This document shows, piece by piece, positions 49,202 to 57,021 of a DNA stretch of 64,000 nucleotides. Location: NCBI GenBank assembly GCA_035567895.1, contig DATMPC010000014.1, positions 1-64,000 of the forward strand, in the 5' to 3' direction. Every line of letters starts with the position of its first letter. Position 1 is the first letter of the stretch. The translations under genes and the position numbers were made by a program. The DNA comes from Terriglobales bacterium. Lineage in GTDB: Bacteria; Acidobacteriota; Terriglobia; Terriglobales; Acidobacteriaceae. A model generated the notes under the pieces. It did not search any database, was not told the origin of the DNA, and worked only from the letters and a program-made list of their open reading frames with translations.

Positions 49202-50686
49202 ATGAGCCCAATGACCCAATTGATCGCACATGCAGGAAAAGATCGGCTGGGTTTGCGGATTGCAAATCTGATGTTGACCGCGATGTTGTGCGGTGTGATG
49301 CCGGCAGCAGGACAATCCAACCTCGGTTTGGGAACGATGACGAGTTACGGAACATCCCAAAGCTCGGCACGAGGACAAGGGGACGTATTCGCGGGAAGCG
49401 TGCCGAGTGGTCCTGCAACGAGCGAGGTCTTGCACTTAACCCTGCATGACGCAGTCAATCGAGCTCTTCGGTACAACCTCGGGACGATTGAGAGCGGAGA
49501 AAACGCAACCATAGCTCGCGGCCAGCGGCTGCTCGCGCTGAGCGATCTCTTGCCGCAGGTAAGCGCAGGGGTTTCTGAGTACGTGGAACAAACCAGTGTT
49601 GCCGTTCTGGGAATCAAGAACGTACCGCAGATTCCGAGAGTCATTGGACCGTTCAGTTACAGCAGCGCGGACGCGAGCGTCAGTGCAACCCTGTTTAATT
49701 TCTCGTCGATCCAACGTTTTCGCGCAGCGCGAACCGCTGAACAGGCCTCGAAGCTCAGCTATCAAGACACGCTTGACGCCGTCACGCTGGTCGTCGGCAA
49801 CTCTTATCTGCAGGTAATCGAATCGGCTTCCCGCATTGAAGCTCAGGAAGCTCAGGTGCGAAATGCAAAGGCGCTCTACGACCAGGCGCTCGATTCATTC
49901 CAGGCAGGCACTGCTCCGAAGATCGATGTCACTCGTACCGAAGTTCAACTCCACACCGAGGAATACAACCTCAGTATCGCTCGTAACAATTTCGATATCG
50001 CAAAGCTCAATCTGGCCCGCGCTATCGGACTCCCTTTGGGACAACACTTTGATCTCGCGGACCAGCTTCCGTATTCCGATATCAATCCTCCAGCCTTGGA
50101 AGATGCGCTGAAGACGGCTTACGGTTCGCGCAGCGATTTCCGCTCCGCGCTCGATTCGCAAAAGGCAGCTGAACGAACGCTCTCCGCGGCGAGGGGGGAA
50201 CGGTATCCGGTGGTTGCCGTGAACGGCGATTACAGTGACGTCGGTTCGACCTTCGGACATTCCAATGGAAACTTCACCTTTCAGGCAGGAGTTCGAGTAC
50301 CGGTGTTCACGGGTGGTCGCATTAAAGGCGACATCACCGAAGCGGAAGCTTCTTTGCGACAACGAAAAGCAGAAGCTGAAAACATTCGCGGACAGGTTGA
50401 TTACGACGTGCGCACAGCATACCTCAATCTCAATGCCGCCAAAGAACAAGTCGATGTTGGGAAGCGCAACGTCGATCTTGCCAATGAGAGCCTTGCTCGG
50501 TCCAAAGACCGCTTCACCTCTGGGGTTACCGACAGCGTAGAGGTAGTGCAGGCCGAGCAGGCTCTCGCCAGCGCCAACGATCAGTACATCACCAGCGTGT
50601 ACAACCACAGCCTCGGCAAGCTCGCGCTCGCTCGCGCCTTGGGAGTCGCACGCACCGATTACAGCCAGTACTTAGGAAGGAAATAA
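49202..50686 (+). CDS. TolC-like outer-membrane efflux protein
   Basis: The 494-residue protein has a signal peptide (about residues 1-38) and two OEP repeats with LTLHDAVNRALRYNLGTIES, GNSYLQVIESASRIEAQEAQ, LNLARAIGLPLG and YDVRTAYLNLNAAKEQVDVG. It forms the outer-membrane channel of a tripartite exporter. AGGAGA before ATG 49202 fixes the start; an upstream extension to 48758 lacks coding character. The adaptor gene starts at its stop codon (TAATG). Confidence 0.9.
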   Translation: MSPMTQLIAHAGKDRLGLRIANLMLTAMLCGVMPAAGQSNLGLGTMTSYGTSQSSARGQGDVFAGSVPSGPATSEVLHLTLHDAVNRALRYNLGTIESGENATIARGQRLLALSDLLPQVSAGVSEYVEQTSVAVLGIKNVPQIPRVIGPFSYSSADASVSATLFNFSSIQRFRAARTAEQASKLSYQDTLDAVTLVVGNSYLQVIESASRIEAQEAQVRNAKALYDQALDSFQAGTAPKIDVTRTEVQLHTEEYNLSIARNNFDIAKLNLARAIGLPLGQHFDLADQLPYSDINPPALEDALKTAYGSRSDFRSALDSQKAAERTLSAARGERYPVVAVNGDYSDVGSTFGHSNGNFTFQAGVRVPVFTGGRIKGDITEAEASLRQRKAEAENIRGQVDYDVRTAYLNLNAAKEQVDVGKRNVDLANESLARSKDRFTSGVTDSVEVVQAEQALASANDQYITSVYNHSLGKLALARALGVARTDYSQYLGRK

Positions 50687-52002
50687 TGTCAACTGAAACC
50701 AATGCCGCCAAGACTCTCAGGCTTCCCGAAGTGGAAAGCTCCGCCAAGGCCGGTCGCGACAGCGAACCTGAAGGGCCGATCGCCGTCGAGGACCTCGAAA
50801 AGCTGGCGACCAGTGTTGATGCAACGGAGAAGCGACGCAGAAAGATGGCACTCCTTCTGCTGGCCGCTGTGTTGGTTCTGATCGGCAGCATTTATTTCGC
50901 CTGGCGTGCTTTCCAGTATGAGGACACCGACGATGCTCAGATCGACGGGCACATCATGCCGTTGAGCGCGCGCATTACTGGCCAGATCCAGGAAGTAAGG
51001 GTCATTGAGGGACAACTGGTGCACGCCGGCGACGTGCTCGTGACCATCGACCAAAGGGACTACAAGATTGCCGTAGCGCAAGCGCAAGCAAATGTCGCGG
51101 ATGCCGAAGCCACGGCCGCAAGTTCGCATTGGAACGTCCCAATCACTGCTGTTTCGACGAGCAGCAATCTCGCTTCTGCAGAAACCGCTATCGCGAATGC
51201 AGAGGCCGGAGTCGCCGCAGCCGAACAAAATCTGGAGTCTGCAAAGGCCGACGTGGAACAGGCAGAAGCAAACGCCGCAAAGAGCGATGCCGATCTTGTC
51301 CGCTACCGTCAGCTCGTAGCCAAAGAAGACATCTCACGTCAGCAGTACGATCAGGCGAACGCGACCGCGATAGCGAACCGCGCGGCCGTGGTATCCGACA
51401 AAGCAGCAGCGCTGGCCGCAGAACAAACACTCCGGCAGCAACAAGGCAAACTCCTGCAAGCGAAGGCCGACCTGCGCAGCGCGCAGACGGCGCCGCAACA
51501 GGTTTCTCTCACGCGTGCGAAGGCACTCGCTGCGGACGCTCAAGCCGTGCAGCGAAAAACACAACTTGATCAGGCGGAACTCAATCTTAGTTTCACGGTT
51601 ATCCGTTCTCCCGTTACGGGAATCGTAGGCAAGAAAAGCGTCGAGGTCGGACAGAACGTAAGTGTCGGGCAGGAACTGGTGGATGTCGTTCCCCTCGATG
51701 ACATCTGGGTGACCGCCAACTTCAAAGAGACACAGCTCGCACACATGGAGCCGGGTCAACCAGTCGAAATCAAGGTCGATGCATATGGCCGCAAATGGAA
51801 AGGCCATGTAAGCAACCTTGGTGGAGGCACGGGTTCGGTCTTTAGCCTTCTGCCTCCGGAAAACGCAACCGGCAACTACGTAAAGGTCGTGCAGAGAGTG
51901 CCGGTGCGCATCGATTTCGACCGGGTTGCGGGACAAAGCTTTAATGCAGACGGACTGCTGAAACCTGGATTGTCCGTTGACCCCGACGTGAGGGTGCGAT
52001 GA
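50686..52002 (+). CDS. EmrA/HlyD-family membrane-fusion adaptor
   Basis: The 438-residue protein has one membrane helix (MALLLLAAVLVLIGSIYFAW, about residues 53-72). The lipoyl half-motif TDDAQIDGHIMPLSARITGQ follows, then a long Ala-rich coiled coil and the second half (FTVIRSPVTGIVGKKSVEVGQ, DDIWVTANFKETQL). It links an inner-membrane pump to the outer-membrane channel. AGGAAGGAAA precedes ATG 50686, which overlaps the TolC-like stop. It overlaps the pump gene by 4 bp. Confidence 0.93.
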   Translation: MSTETNAAKTLRLPEVESSAKAGRDSEPEGPIAVEDLEKLATSVDATEKRRRKMALLLLAAVLVLIGSIYFAWRAFQYEDTDDAQIDGHIMPLSARITGQIQEVRVIEGQLVHAGDVLVTIDQRDYKIAVAQAQANVADAEATAASSHWNVPITAVSTSSNLASAETAIANAEAGVAAAEQNLESAKADVEQAEANAAKSDADLVRYRQLVAKEDISRQQYDQANATAIANRAAVVSDKAAALAAEQTLRQQQGKLLQAKADLRSAQTAPQQVSLTRAKALAADAQAVQRKTQLDQAELNLSFTVIRSPVTGIVGKKSVEVGQNVSVGQELVDVVPLDDIWVTANFKETQLAHMEPGQPVEIKVDAYGRKWKGHVSNLGGGTGSVFSLLPPENATGNYVKVVQRVPVRIDFDRVAGQSFNADGLLKPGLSVDPDVRVR

Positions 52003-53588
52003 GTTCGAATTCCATTCCGGCACAAGACGCGGTCCCGCAGCCCAAAGTCAATCCTTGGCTGATTGGAATCGTCGTTTCACTCGCCGCCTTCATGGAGGTT
52101 CTGGATACCAGCATTGCCAATGTCGCCCTGCCCCACATCGCCGGCAATCTGGGCGCCAGCAACGACGAGAGCACCTGGGTATTGACTAGTTATCTGGTGT
52201 CCAACGCCGTCGTACTTCCTATTAGCGGCTTCCTTGTTGGCTGGCTCGGTCGGAAGCGTTTCTTCCTGACTTGCATTGTCTTATTCACCGCCAGCTCTTT
52301 TATGTGTGGAATTGCGCCAAACCTTGGACTGCTGCTGCTTTTCCGCGTGCTGCAAGGCGCCTTTGGTGGCGGGCTGCAGCCGATGACGCAGGCAATCCTG
52401 GGGGATAGTTTCCCGCCGGCCAAGCGCGGGATGGCTTTCGCATTGTATGGAATCACCATTGTCTGTGCCCCCGCAATTGGTCCTACGCTGGGTGGCTGGA
52501 TTACTGATAACTATTCCTGGCGCTGGATTTTCTATATCAACGTGCCTGTCGGGATCTTGGCGGTGGTTCTTGTGCACCAGTTGATAGAGGATCCTCCCTA
52601 CCTGAAACGTGTCAAGAATGCCTTCGCCAACTTCGATTATCTCGGATTCTCCCTGCTTGCCATCGGGGTCGGTGCACTGCAGGTGGCGCTCGATAAGGGG
52701 CAGGAAGACGATTGGTTCGGATCTAGCTTTATTACAACCCTGATTGTCGTCGCGACCATCGGTCTGGTCTCTCTCGTCATTTGGGAGTGGCGTCGCAAAG
52801 AACCTATCGTCGACATTCGCTTATTCCAGCGTTTCAATTTTGCAAGCTGCAGCCTGATGATGTTCGTGCTTGGCGCCGTTCTGTTCAGTTCTACCGTACT
52901 TCTTCCTCAGTTTCTGCAAACGCTCATGGGCTACACGGCGCAGAAGGCCGGAATGGTGCTCTCTGCGGCAGCGATTCTCCTATTGGTCGTGCTGCAGTTA
53001 GTAGGACGTCTTGCTGGTCGCATCCAGGCACGCTATCTGCTGGCTTTTGGTTGGATAAGTCTGGCTGTCGCGATGTATGTCTCGTGCAAACGCCTTGATT
53101 TGTTAATTAGCTTTAACGCGGCCACGTGGATGCGCATTTGGCAGTATTTGCCGGTTGGATTCTTATTCGTCCCGCTCACGATGGCGGCATATGTGGGTCT
53201 GCCGGCGGAAAAAAGCAATGCTGCTGCCGGCTTGATAAATTTCGTGCGCAACATGGGGCAAAGCGTAGGAACCTCGGCAGTGACCACGCTACTCGCGCGC
53301 CGATCACAGTACCACCAATCGGTTTTAGCTGAGTCCACACGATCGCATCGCTTCCAAGCAGTGATTGACGGAGTTGCACTGAAGCTCAGCCACGCTGGCG
53401 TGAGCATGCATGAAGCTCAGCGACAGGCGCTTGGCAGATTGTATGGCATGGTTCAACAGCAAGCGGCAGCGCTCTCGTATGTCGATGTGTACTGGCTTCT
53501 TTCAGTAATTGCTGCGGCAATGTTTTTACTCTCCTTCTTCCTTCGTAAGAATCAGCCGGGAGCAGGTGCTGAAGTTCAAATCCATTGA
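51999..53588 (+). CDS. EmrB/QacA-family MFS exporter (DHA2)
   Basis: The 529-residue protein has 14 predicted helices and typical motifs: AAFMEVLDTSIANVALPHIA (motif D1), STWVLTSYLVSNAVVLPISG, GWLGRKRFFL (motif A) and GPTLGGWITDNYSWRWIFYIN (motif C). It is a proton-driven pump for hydrophobic drugs or solvents, working with the adaptor and channel encoded just upstream. ATGA overlap with the adaptor gene indicates translational coupling. It is the last large gene of the P5 transcript. Confidence 0.94.
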   Translation: MSSNSIPAQDAVPQPKVNPWLIGIVVSLAAFMEVLDTSIANVALPHIAGNLGASNDESTWVLTSYLVSNAVVLPISGFLVGWLGRKRFFLTCIVLFTASSFMCGIAPNLGLLLLFRVLQGAFGGGLQPMTQAILGDSFPPAKRGMAFALYGITIVCAPAIGPTLGGWITDNYSWRWIFYINVPVGILAVVLVHQLIEDPPYLKRVKNAFANFDYLGFSLLAIGVGALQVALDKGQEDDWFGSSFITTLIVVATIGLVSLVIWEWRRKEPIVDIRLFQRFNFASCSLMMFVLGAVLFSSTVLLPQFLQTLMGYTAQKAGMVLSAAAILLLVVLQLVGRLAGRIQARYLLAFGWISLAVAMYVSCKRLDLLISFNAATWMRIWQYLPVGFLFVPLTMAAYVGLPAEKSNAAAGLINFVRNMGQSVGTSAVTTLLARRSQYHQSVLAESTRSHRFQAVIDGVALKLSHAGVSMHEAQRQALGRLYGMVQQQAAALSYVDVYWLLSVIAAAMFLLSFFLRKNQPGAGAEVQIH

Positions 53589-53635
53589 GCCGAAGGCTTG
53601 GCCGGAGCCGCTTTTCGCCAGCACAAGGATCGCGA

Positions 53636-53818
53636 ATGTTGTGTGCAAGTGTGATTGGTTTGGCAGCGCTTAGTTTGGCGTCTCTCGGGTTTTTTGTTTG
53701 GTGTTGGGTGCACTTTAAGGATGACAGCGAAAGCCATCCGATCTACAGGGCGAATTACTTCTCACCTTGCGGCGAGAGGTTCAGGAAGAGAGTCCAGACA
53801 CAAGGGCGCTGTACATAG
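53636..53818 (+). CDS. Small membrane protein after the exporter genes
   Basis: The 60-residue protein has one membrane helix (VIGLAALSLASLGFFVWCWV) and a charged tail (HFKDDSESHPIYRANYF). AAGGA six bases before ATG 53636 supports this start over a TTG overlapping the pump gene's stop. It may be an accessory subunit of the exporter, as small membrane peptides often are, but this is inference. Confidence 0.5.
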   Translation: MLCASVIGLAALSLASLGFFVWCWVHFKDDSESHPIYRANYFSPCGERFRKRVQTQGRCT

Positions 53819-53890
53819 TTGCTGAGCATGTCGATGTTTGTTGGGAGACTACAAGCTCGGCAAGACAAAACGGAAACGTGGGTTGTTGCG

Positions 53891-54409
53891 ATGGTGGAAA
53901 AAAGACTACGTACGAACATCAACTTTGGCCAGCGTTGCCAAGTCTTATGCGTCGACGACAACGCGCTGACCATGCATTTGCTCTCACTCATCCTTCAACA
54001 ACAAGGGTACGACGTTCTCACTTCGCCAGATCCAACAATGGCGATCAAAGCCCTAAAACAGGGAGCCGTTGACTGGGCACTCCTGGATTACGAAATGCCG
54101 CAGATGAATGGTGGTGAATTGGCAGCGCTTGTGGAGGCTGCGAAGCAAAAGGCGACTTCTTTGTTCTCGTCCTCGGCGATCAAGGAGGAGCTAAAAACCA
54201 CCGGCTTTCTGACCCTGGAGGAGATTAAGCGGCGAGCAATCATTGCAACAGTAAATCTTGTAAACGGCGACAAAATGCGCGCCGCAAAAATGCTGGAAGT
54301 CGGCAAGACCACCGTTTATCGAGCATTGGAAGGAGGTACGCGCAAGAGAGCTAAGATCGTCATCCCGAGAGAAGAATTTGATTGCGTGATTGCGGAGGCG
54401 GCTGATTAG
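53891..54409 (+). CDS. Truncated receiver fused to a Fis-type DNA-binding domain
   Basis: The 172-residue protein starts with the first two-thirds of a receiver (QVLCVDDNALTMHLLSLILQ, phosphoacceptor in WALLDYEMPQMNGGELAAL). It then jumps to a Fis-type HTH (LTLEEIKRRAIIATVNLVNG, MRAAKMLEVGKTTVYRALEG). The beta4-alpha5 part of the receiver, with the conserved Thr/Ser and Lys, is missing, so signalling by phosphorylation is doubtful. Starts at 53891 (ATG) or further upstream are possible. It sits directly after the exporter genes and could regulate them. Confidence 0.7.
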   Translation: MVEKRLRTNINFGQRCQVLCVDDNALTMHLLSLILQQQGYDVLTSPDPTMAIKALKQGAVDWALLDYEMPQMNGGELAALVEAAKQKATSLFSSSAIKEELKTTGFLTLEEIKRRAIIATVNLVNGDKMRAAKMLEVGKTTVYRALEGGTRKRAKIVIPREEFDCVIAEAAD

Positions 54410-54415
54410 ATCTCT

Positions 54416-55219
54416 GTGCTTCCCCCGGGCTCGGGCGGTGCCCAAGCATGGGACAATGCCGTCGTGCTCGTCGCTTGCCTGGTGGTTCTCCTCAATATGG
54501 CGATTGTCTTACAAGACAATCAGCCCAAGAACCTGAGCGTGCATCCCGCCGCTATCGCGGGTCCATGGGAGTGCGTAGCGCAAGATGGAATTCACGGCTT
54601 CTTCATCAAGGTGGAAGGCTCTGGGCCTTCACCAACGAGCAGCATCCGCGTCTATCATCGACAAAATGCTAGAGAGGATGCAGAGTCTTTTGTTCCCGGC
54701 AAACCCTTCGCGGACTCAGTTGCGCTCGACGACGATCACCTGGATATCCGATTCACAGGTCTCGGTTATCCCAACCGGTTCAGCATCAGCTTGACCTTCG
54801 ATACGGCTGCACAGCGATGGACTGGCAAGTGGTCGGCGTGTAGCAAAACGGGACAGGCGATTCTCACTCGCCCACATATGCAGAGTGGTAACGAGAATCC
54901 GATCGTCGGAGATTGGAAGGGCAAGGCCAATGCGACACCGTGGTCTACTCCCGGTAGCTTGCACATTCGCCAATCATCCGACGGTGTGCTAATTGCCTGG
55001 CTTGATCGGGAGTTCGGCGGCGGTCGCAATGGCGAGCTACTCAAGATCCTTTCGACCGGACCATCGACTGTCGAACTTGAAACAACCTTCGGAATCGGCG
55101 CAAATTACAAGTACACGGGAACGTTGTCGCCGGACGCCAGGTACTTGAAGGGAACATGGCATGTGGGTAACAGCCGGGGCATGAGCCTCCAAGCTCCTGG
55201 TTATTTCGAACGCGAATAG
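54416..55219 (+). CDS. Hypothetical exported protein
   Basis: The 267-residue protein starts at GTG 54416 with a hydrophobic segment (NAVVLVACLVVLLNMAIVL). The rest is beta-rich with GPWECVAQDGIHGFFIKVEG, DIRFTGLGYPNRFSISLTFD and NPIVGDWKGKANATPWSTPG. Two similar lipocalin-like halves (GPWECVAQ.. and GDWKGKAN..) suggest an internal duplication. No family is named. It begins 6 bp after the preceding stop. Confidence 0.6.
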   Translation: MLPPGSGGAQAWDNAVVLVACLVVLLNMAIVLQDNQPKNLSVHPAAIAGPWECVAQDGIHGFFIKVEGSGPSPTSSIRVYHRQNAREDAESFVPGKPFADSVALDDDHLDIRFTGLGYPNRFSISLTFDTAAQRWTGKWSACSKTGQAILTRPHMQSGNENPIVGDWKGKANATPWSTPGSLHIRQSSDGVLIAWLDREFGGGRNGELLKILSTGPSTVELETTFGIGANYKYTGTLSPDARYLKGTWHVGNSRGMSLQAPGYFERE

Positions 55220-55360
55220 TGGACGACGTTAGCAGAGCCCATCTTCACCGGCGCTTTGTTTACACAGGCTGATCGCCGCGGTGCCTGTCCGTCCTCCCTG
55301 TTCCCTGTAAGCTGTAACCCTGATGTTCACCCTTACGAGTAGCTCGTAGCCTTTCCCGCA

Positions 55361-55738
55361 ATGATCTACTTCATCGTCCCGATAGTGCTCGCGTCATACC
55401 TTGGAGCACCAGTGCTGTTCACGCTAGGCTGGAGCAAATGGGCAAGCAACCGAAAACCGAAGGACATTCCATCCTGGTTCTCGCTGATTGGATTCGGCTT
55501 GGCGAATGCATCAATCGCACTCGCGCTCTACACGATCGTCTACATGATTGTGGTCGGCGGGTCCCGCTATGACGATCCGAGATGGGTTTGGTTCATGGAT
55601 TCGGGACTCATAGTCTCCTTAGCAGCGCTCCTGGTTTCCATTCCTGGGATGTGGCGAAAGAACGCACTACGCTGGTACGCTCCGGCCTTGGCCGTCTGCA
55701 TGTTCCTGATATGGTTCGCAGGCGCGATGGGACGGTGA
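55361..55738 (+). CDS. Hypothetical membrane protein
   Basis: The 125-residue protein has four predicted membrane helices (about residues 3-25, 40-65, 78-97, 106-123) and no charged catalytic motif. No family is recognised. It stands alone. The ribosome site before ATG 55361 is weak, but the helix pattern supports a real gene. Confidence 0.55.
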   Translation: MIYFIVPIVLASYLGAPVLFTLGWSKWASNRKPKDIPSWFSLIGFGLANASIALALYTIVYMIVVGGSRYDDPRWVWFMDSGLIVSLAALLVSIPGMWRKNALRWYAPALAVCMFLIWFAGAMGR

Positions 55739-55789
55739 TCCCGAGCGCAGCGAGGGATCTTCTGTGGGAAGGTTGGCCTGTTGTTTTCC

Positions 55790-55982
55790 CCACGCAATCC
55801 TCGCCGCAGTCAAACTCGCAAACGGTGACGTGCTGCGAGCTGCGAAGCTGCTCGCAATCAGCAAGACGACGATGTATCGCAAGCTTCAGAGTTACAAGGG
55901 GAATGTGGGGGAGATGACCACCGAACAGCCAATTGCAAGGGTAGGACCGGAGTCCAGCAAGCTGCAGAAATCTCTCGTCTGA
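55790..55982 (+). pseudogene. Relic of a Fis-type HTH regulator
   Basis: The frame reads AILAAVKLANGDVLRAAKLL then AISKTTMYRKLQSY, closely similar to the C-terminal HTH of the protein at 53891, with the rest of the protein missing. It is preceded by common repeat text (CGAGCGCAGCGAGGGATC, 55742). No ribosome site is near. It is a truncated paralogue. Confidence 0.55.
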
Positions 55983-56028
55983 CTTCAAGTTTTCATCTAA
56001 TCTGGCCCGAGCACAAGGGGAAATCTTG

Positions 56029-56223
56029 ATGCCTGACAAATTGCTCTCGTGCCCAGAATGCCAGAAGGAACTTCAGAGGATCGACTATAAAATGTGGGGC
56101 ACCAAGCGCTTCAGTCCTGAAACGGGACACTATGAAGAGGATGAGGGTTTGGGGAATTGCGATCTAATCTTTACCTGTCCGCACTGCGAAGCTGAACTTG
56201 ATCCTGAAAGGGTGCTCGCCTAA
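56029..56223 (+). CDS. Small zinc-ribbon protein
   Basis: The 64-residue protein has two CxxC pairs (LLSCPECQKEL, FTCPHCEAEL) separated by 42 residues, a zinc-ribbon layout. AGGGG precedes ATG 56029. The HNH endonuclease gene begins 6 bp after its stop, so they form a probable pair; small zinc proteins of this kind often accompany nucleases. The function is unknown. Confidence 0.6.
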   Translation: MPDKLLSCPECQKELQRIDYKMWGTKRFSPETGHYEEDEGLGNCDLIFTCPHCEAELDPERVLA

Positions 56224-56229
56224 CTCAAC

Positions 56230-56991
56230 GTGGCTGATAACAGAGATTGGACGCGCGATGAGCTCCTAGTCTGCTTCAACTTTTATTGCCGCACTCCGTT
56301 TGGCAAATTTCATCGCAACAATCCGGACATAATCCAGCTAGCTCAAGCGCTGGATCGCACTCCCAGCGCCGTAGCTATGAAGCTCGGCAACTTCGCGAGC
56401 TTCGATCCCGCTCATCAGTCGAGGAACGTCAAGGGTCTGGCGAATGCCAGCCGATTGGACCGGGCAGTCTGGGAAGAGTTCAACGCAAATCCGAATCTTT
56501 TAGCTCAGCAGAGTGAAGAAGCGTATGAGCGGTTGGAGCTTCCAAGTGCGGTTCCTGCGGAAGTTGAGTTTGCGATGCCCACCGGACCAACCGAGGCTGC
56601 TGCGACCCGGCCGATGCGCCTTGTACAAAGCTTCTTTCGCAGAAGCGTGCTGGCAGCGTACAGATATTCTTGTGCCTTCTGCCGAATCGACATACCGGCG
56701 GTGCTCTCAGCAAGTCACATCATCCCGTGGACGGCAAGCATCGAACTTCGCGCAGACCCACGGAATGGACTTTCTCTCTGCACACTCCATGATCGGGCCT
56801 TTGATCGAGGGTTGATGTGTGTCGATGACAAGCTGCGGCTGCGAATTTCCCGCCACGCAACCTCCAAAGCGGACTGCGAAGTCTTTCGTGCGGCTTTCAC
56901 TAAATTAGAGGGTAAACCGATATCGCTGCCGGAGCGCTTTCACCCACATTCAAGTTCCTTGGAGTATCACCGCTCGAAGATATTCCAATAG
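56230..56991 (+). CDS. HNH endonuclease-domain protein
   Basis: The 253-residue protein has an N-terminal DNA-binding-like half (WTRDELLVCFNFYCRTPFGK, ALDRTPSAVAMKLGNFASFD). A C-terminal HNH domain reads CAFCRIDIPAVLSASHIIPW, DPRNGLSLCTLHDRAFDRGL, with the paired cysteines, the catalytic His and Asn-His. This design is found in restriction-type HNH nucleases. The gene starts with GTG 56230 directly after the zinc-ribbon gene. It is convergent with the type III-like restriction gene. Confidence 0.85.
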   Translation: MADNRDWTRDELLVCFNFYCRTPFGKFHRNNPDIIQLAQALDRTPSAVAMKLGNFASFDPAHQSRNVKGLANASRLDRAVWEEFNANPNLLAQQSEEAYERLELPSAVPAEVEFAMPTGPTEAAATRPMRLVQSFFRRSVLAAYRYSCAFCRIDIPAVLSASHIIPWTASIELRADPRNGLSLCTLHDRAFDRGLMCVDDKLRLRISRHATSKADCEVFRAAFTKLEGKPISLPERFHPHSSSLEYHRSKIFQ

Positions 56992-57021
56992 AGCGGAAAA
57001 AAGTTCCGTGGGTCGCGGTTT

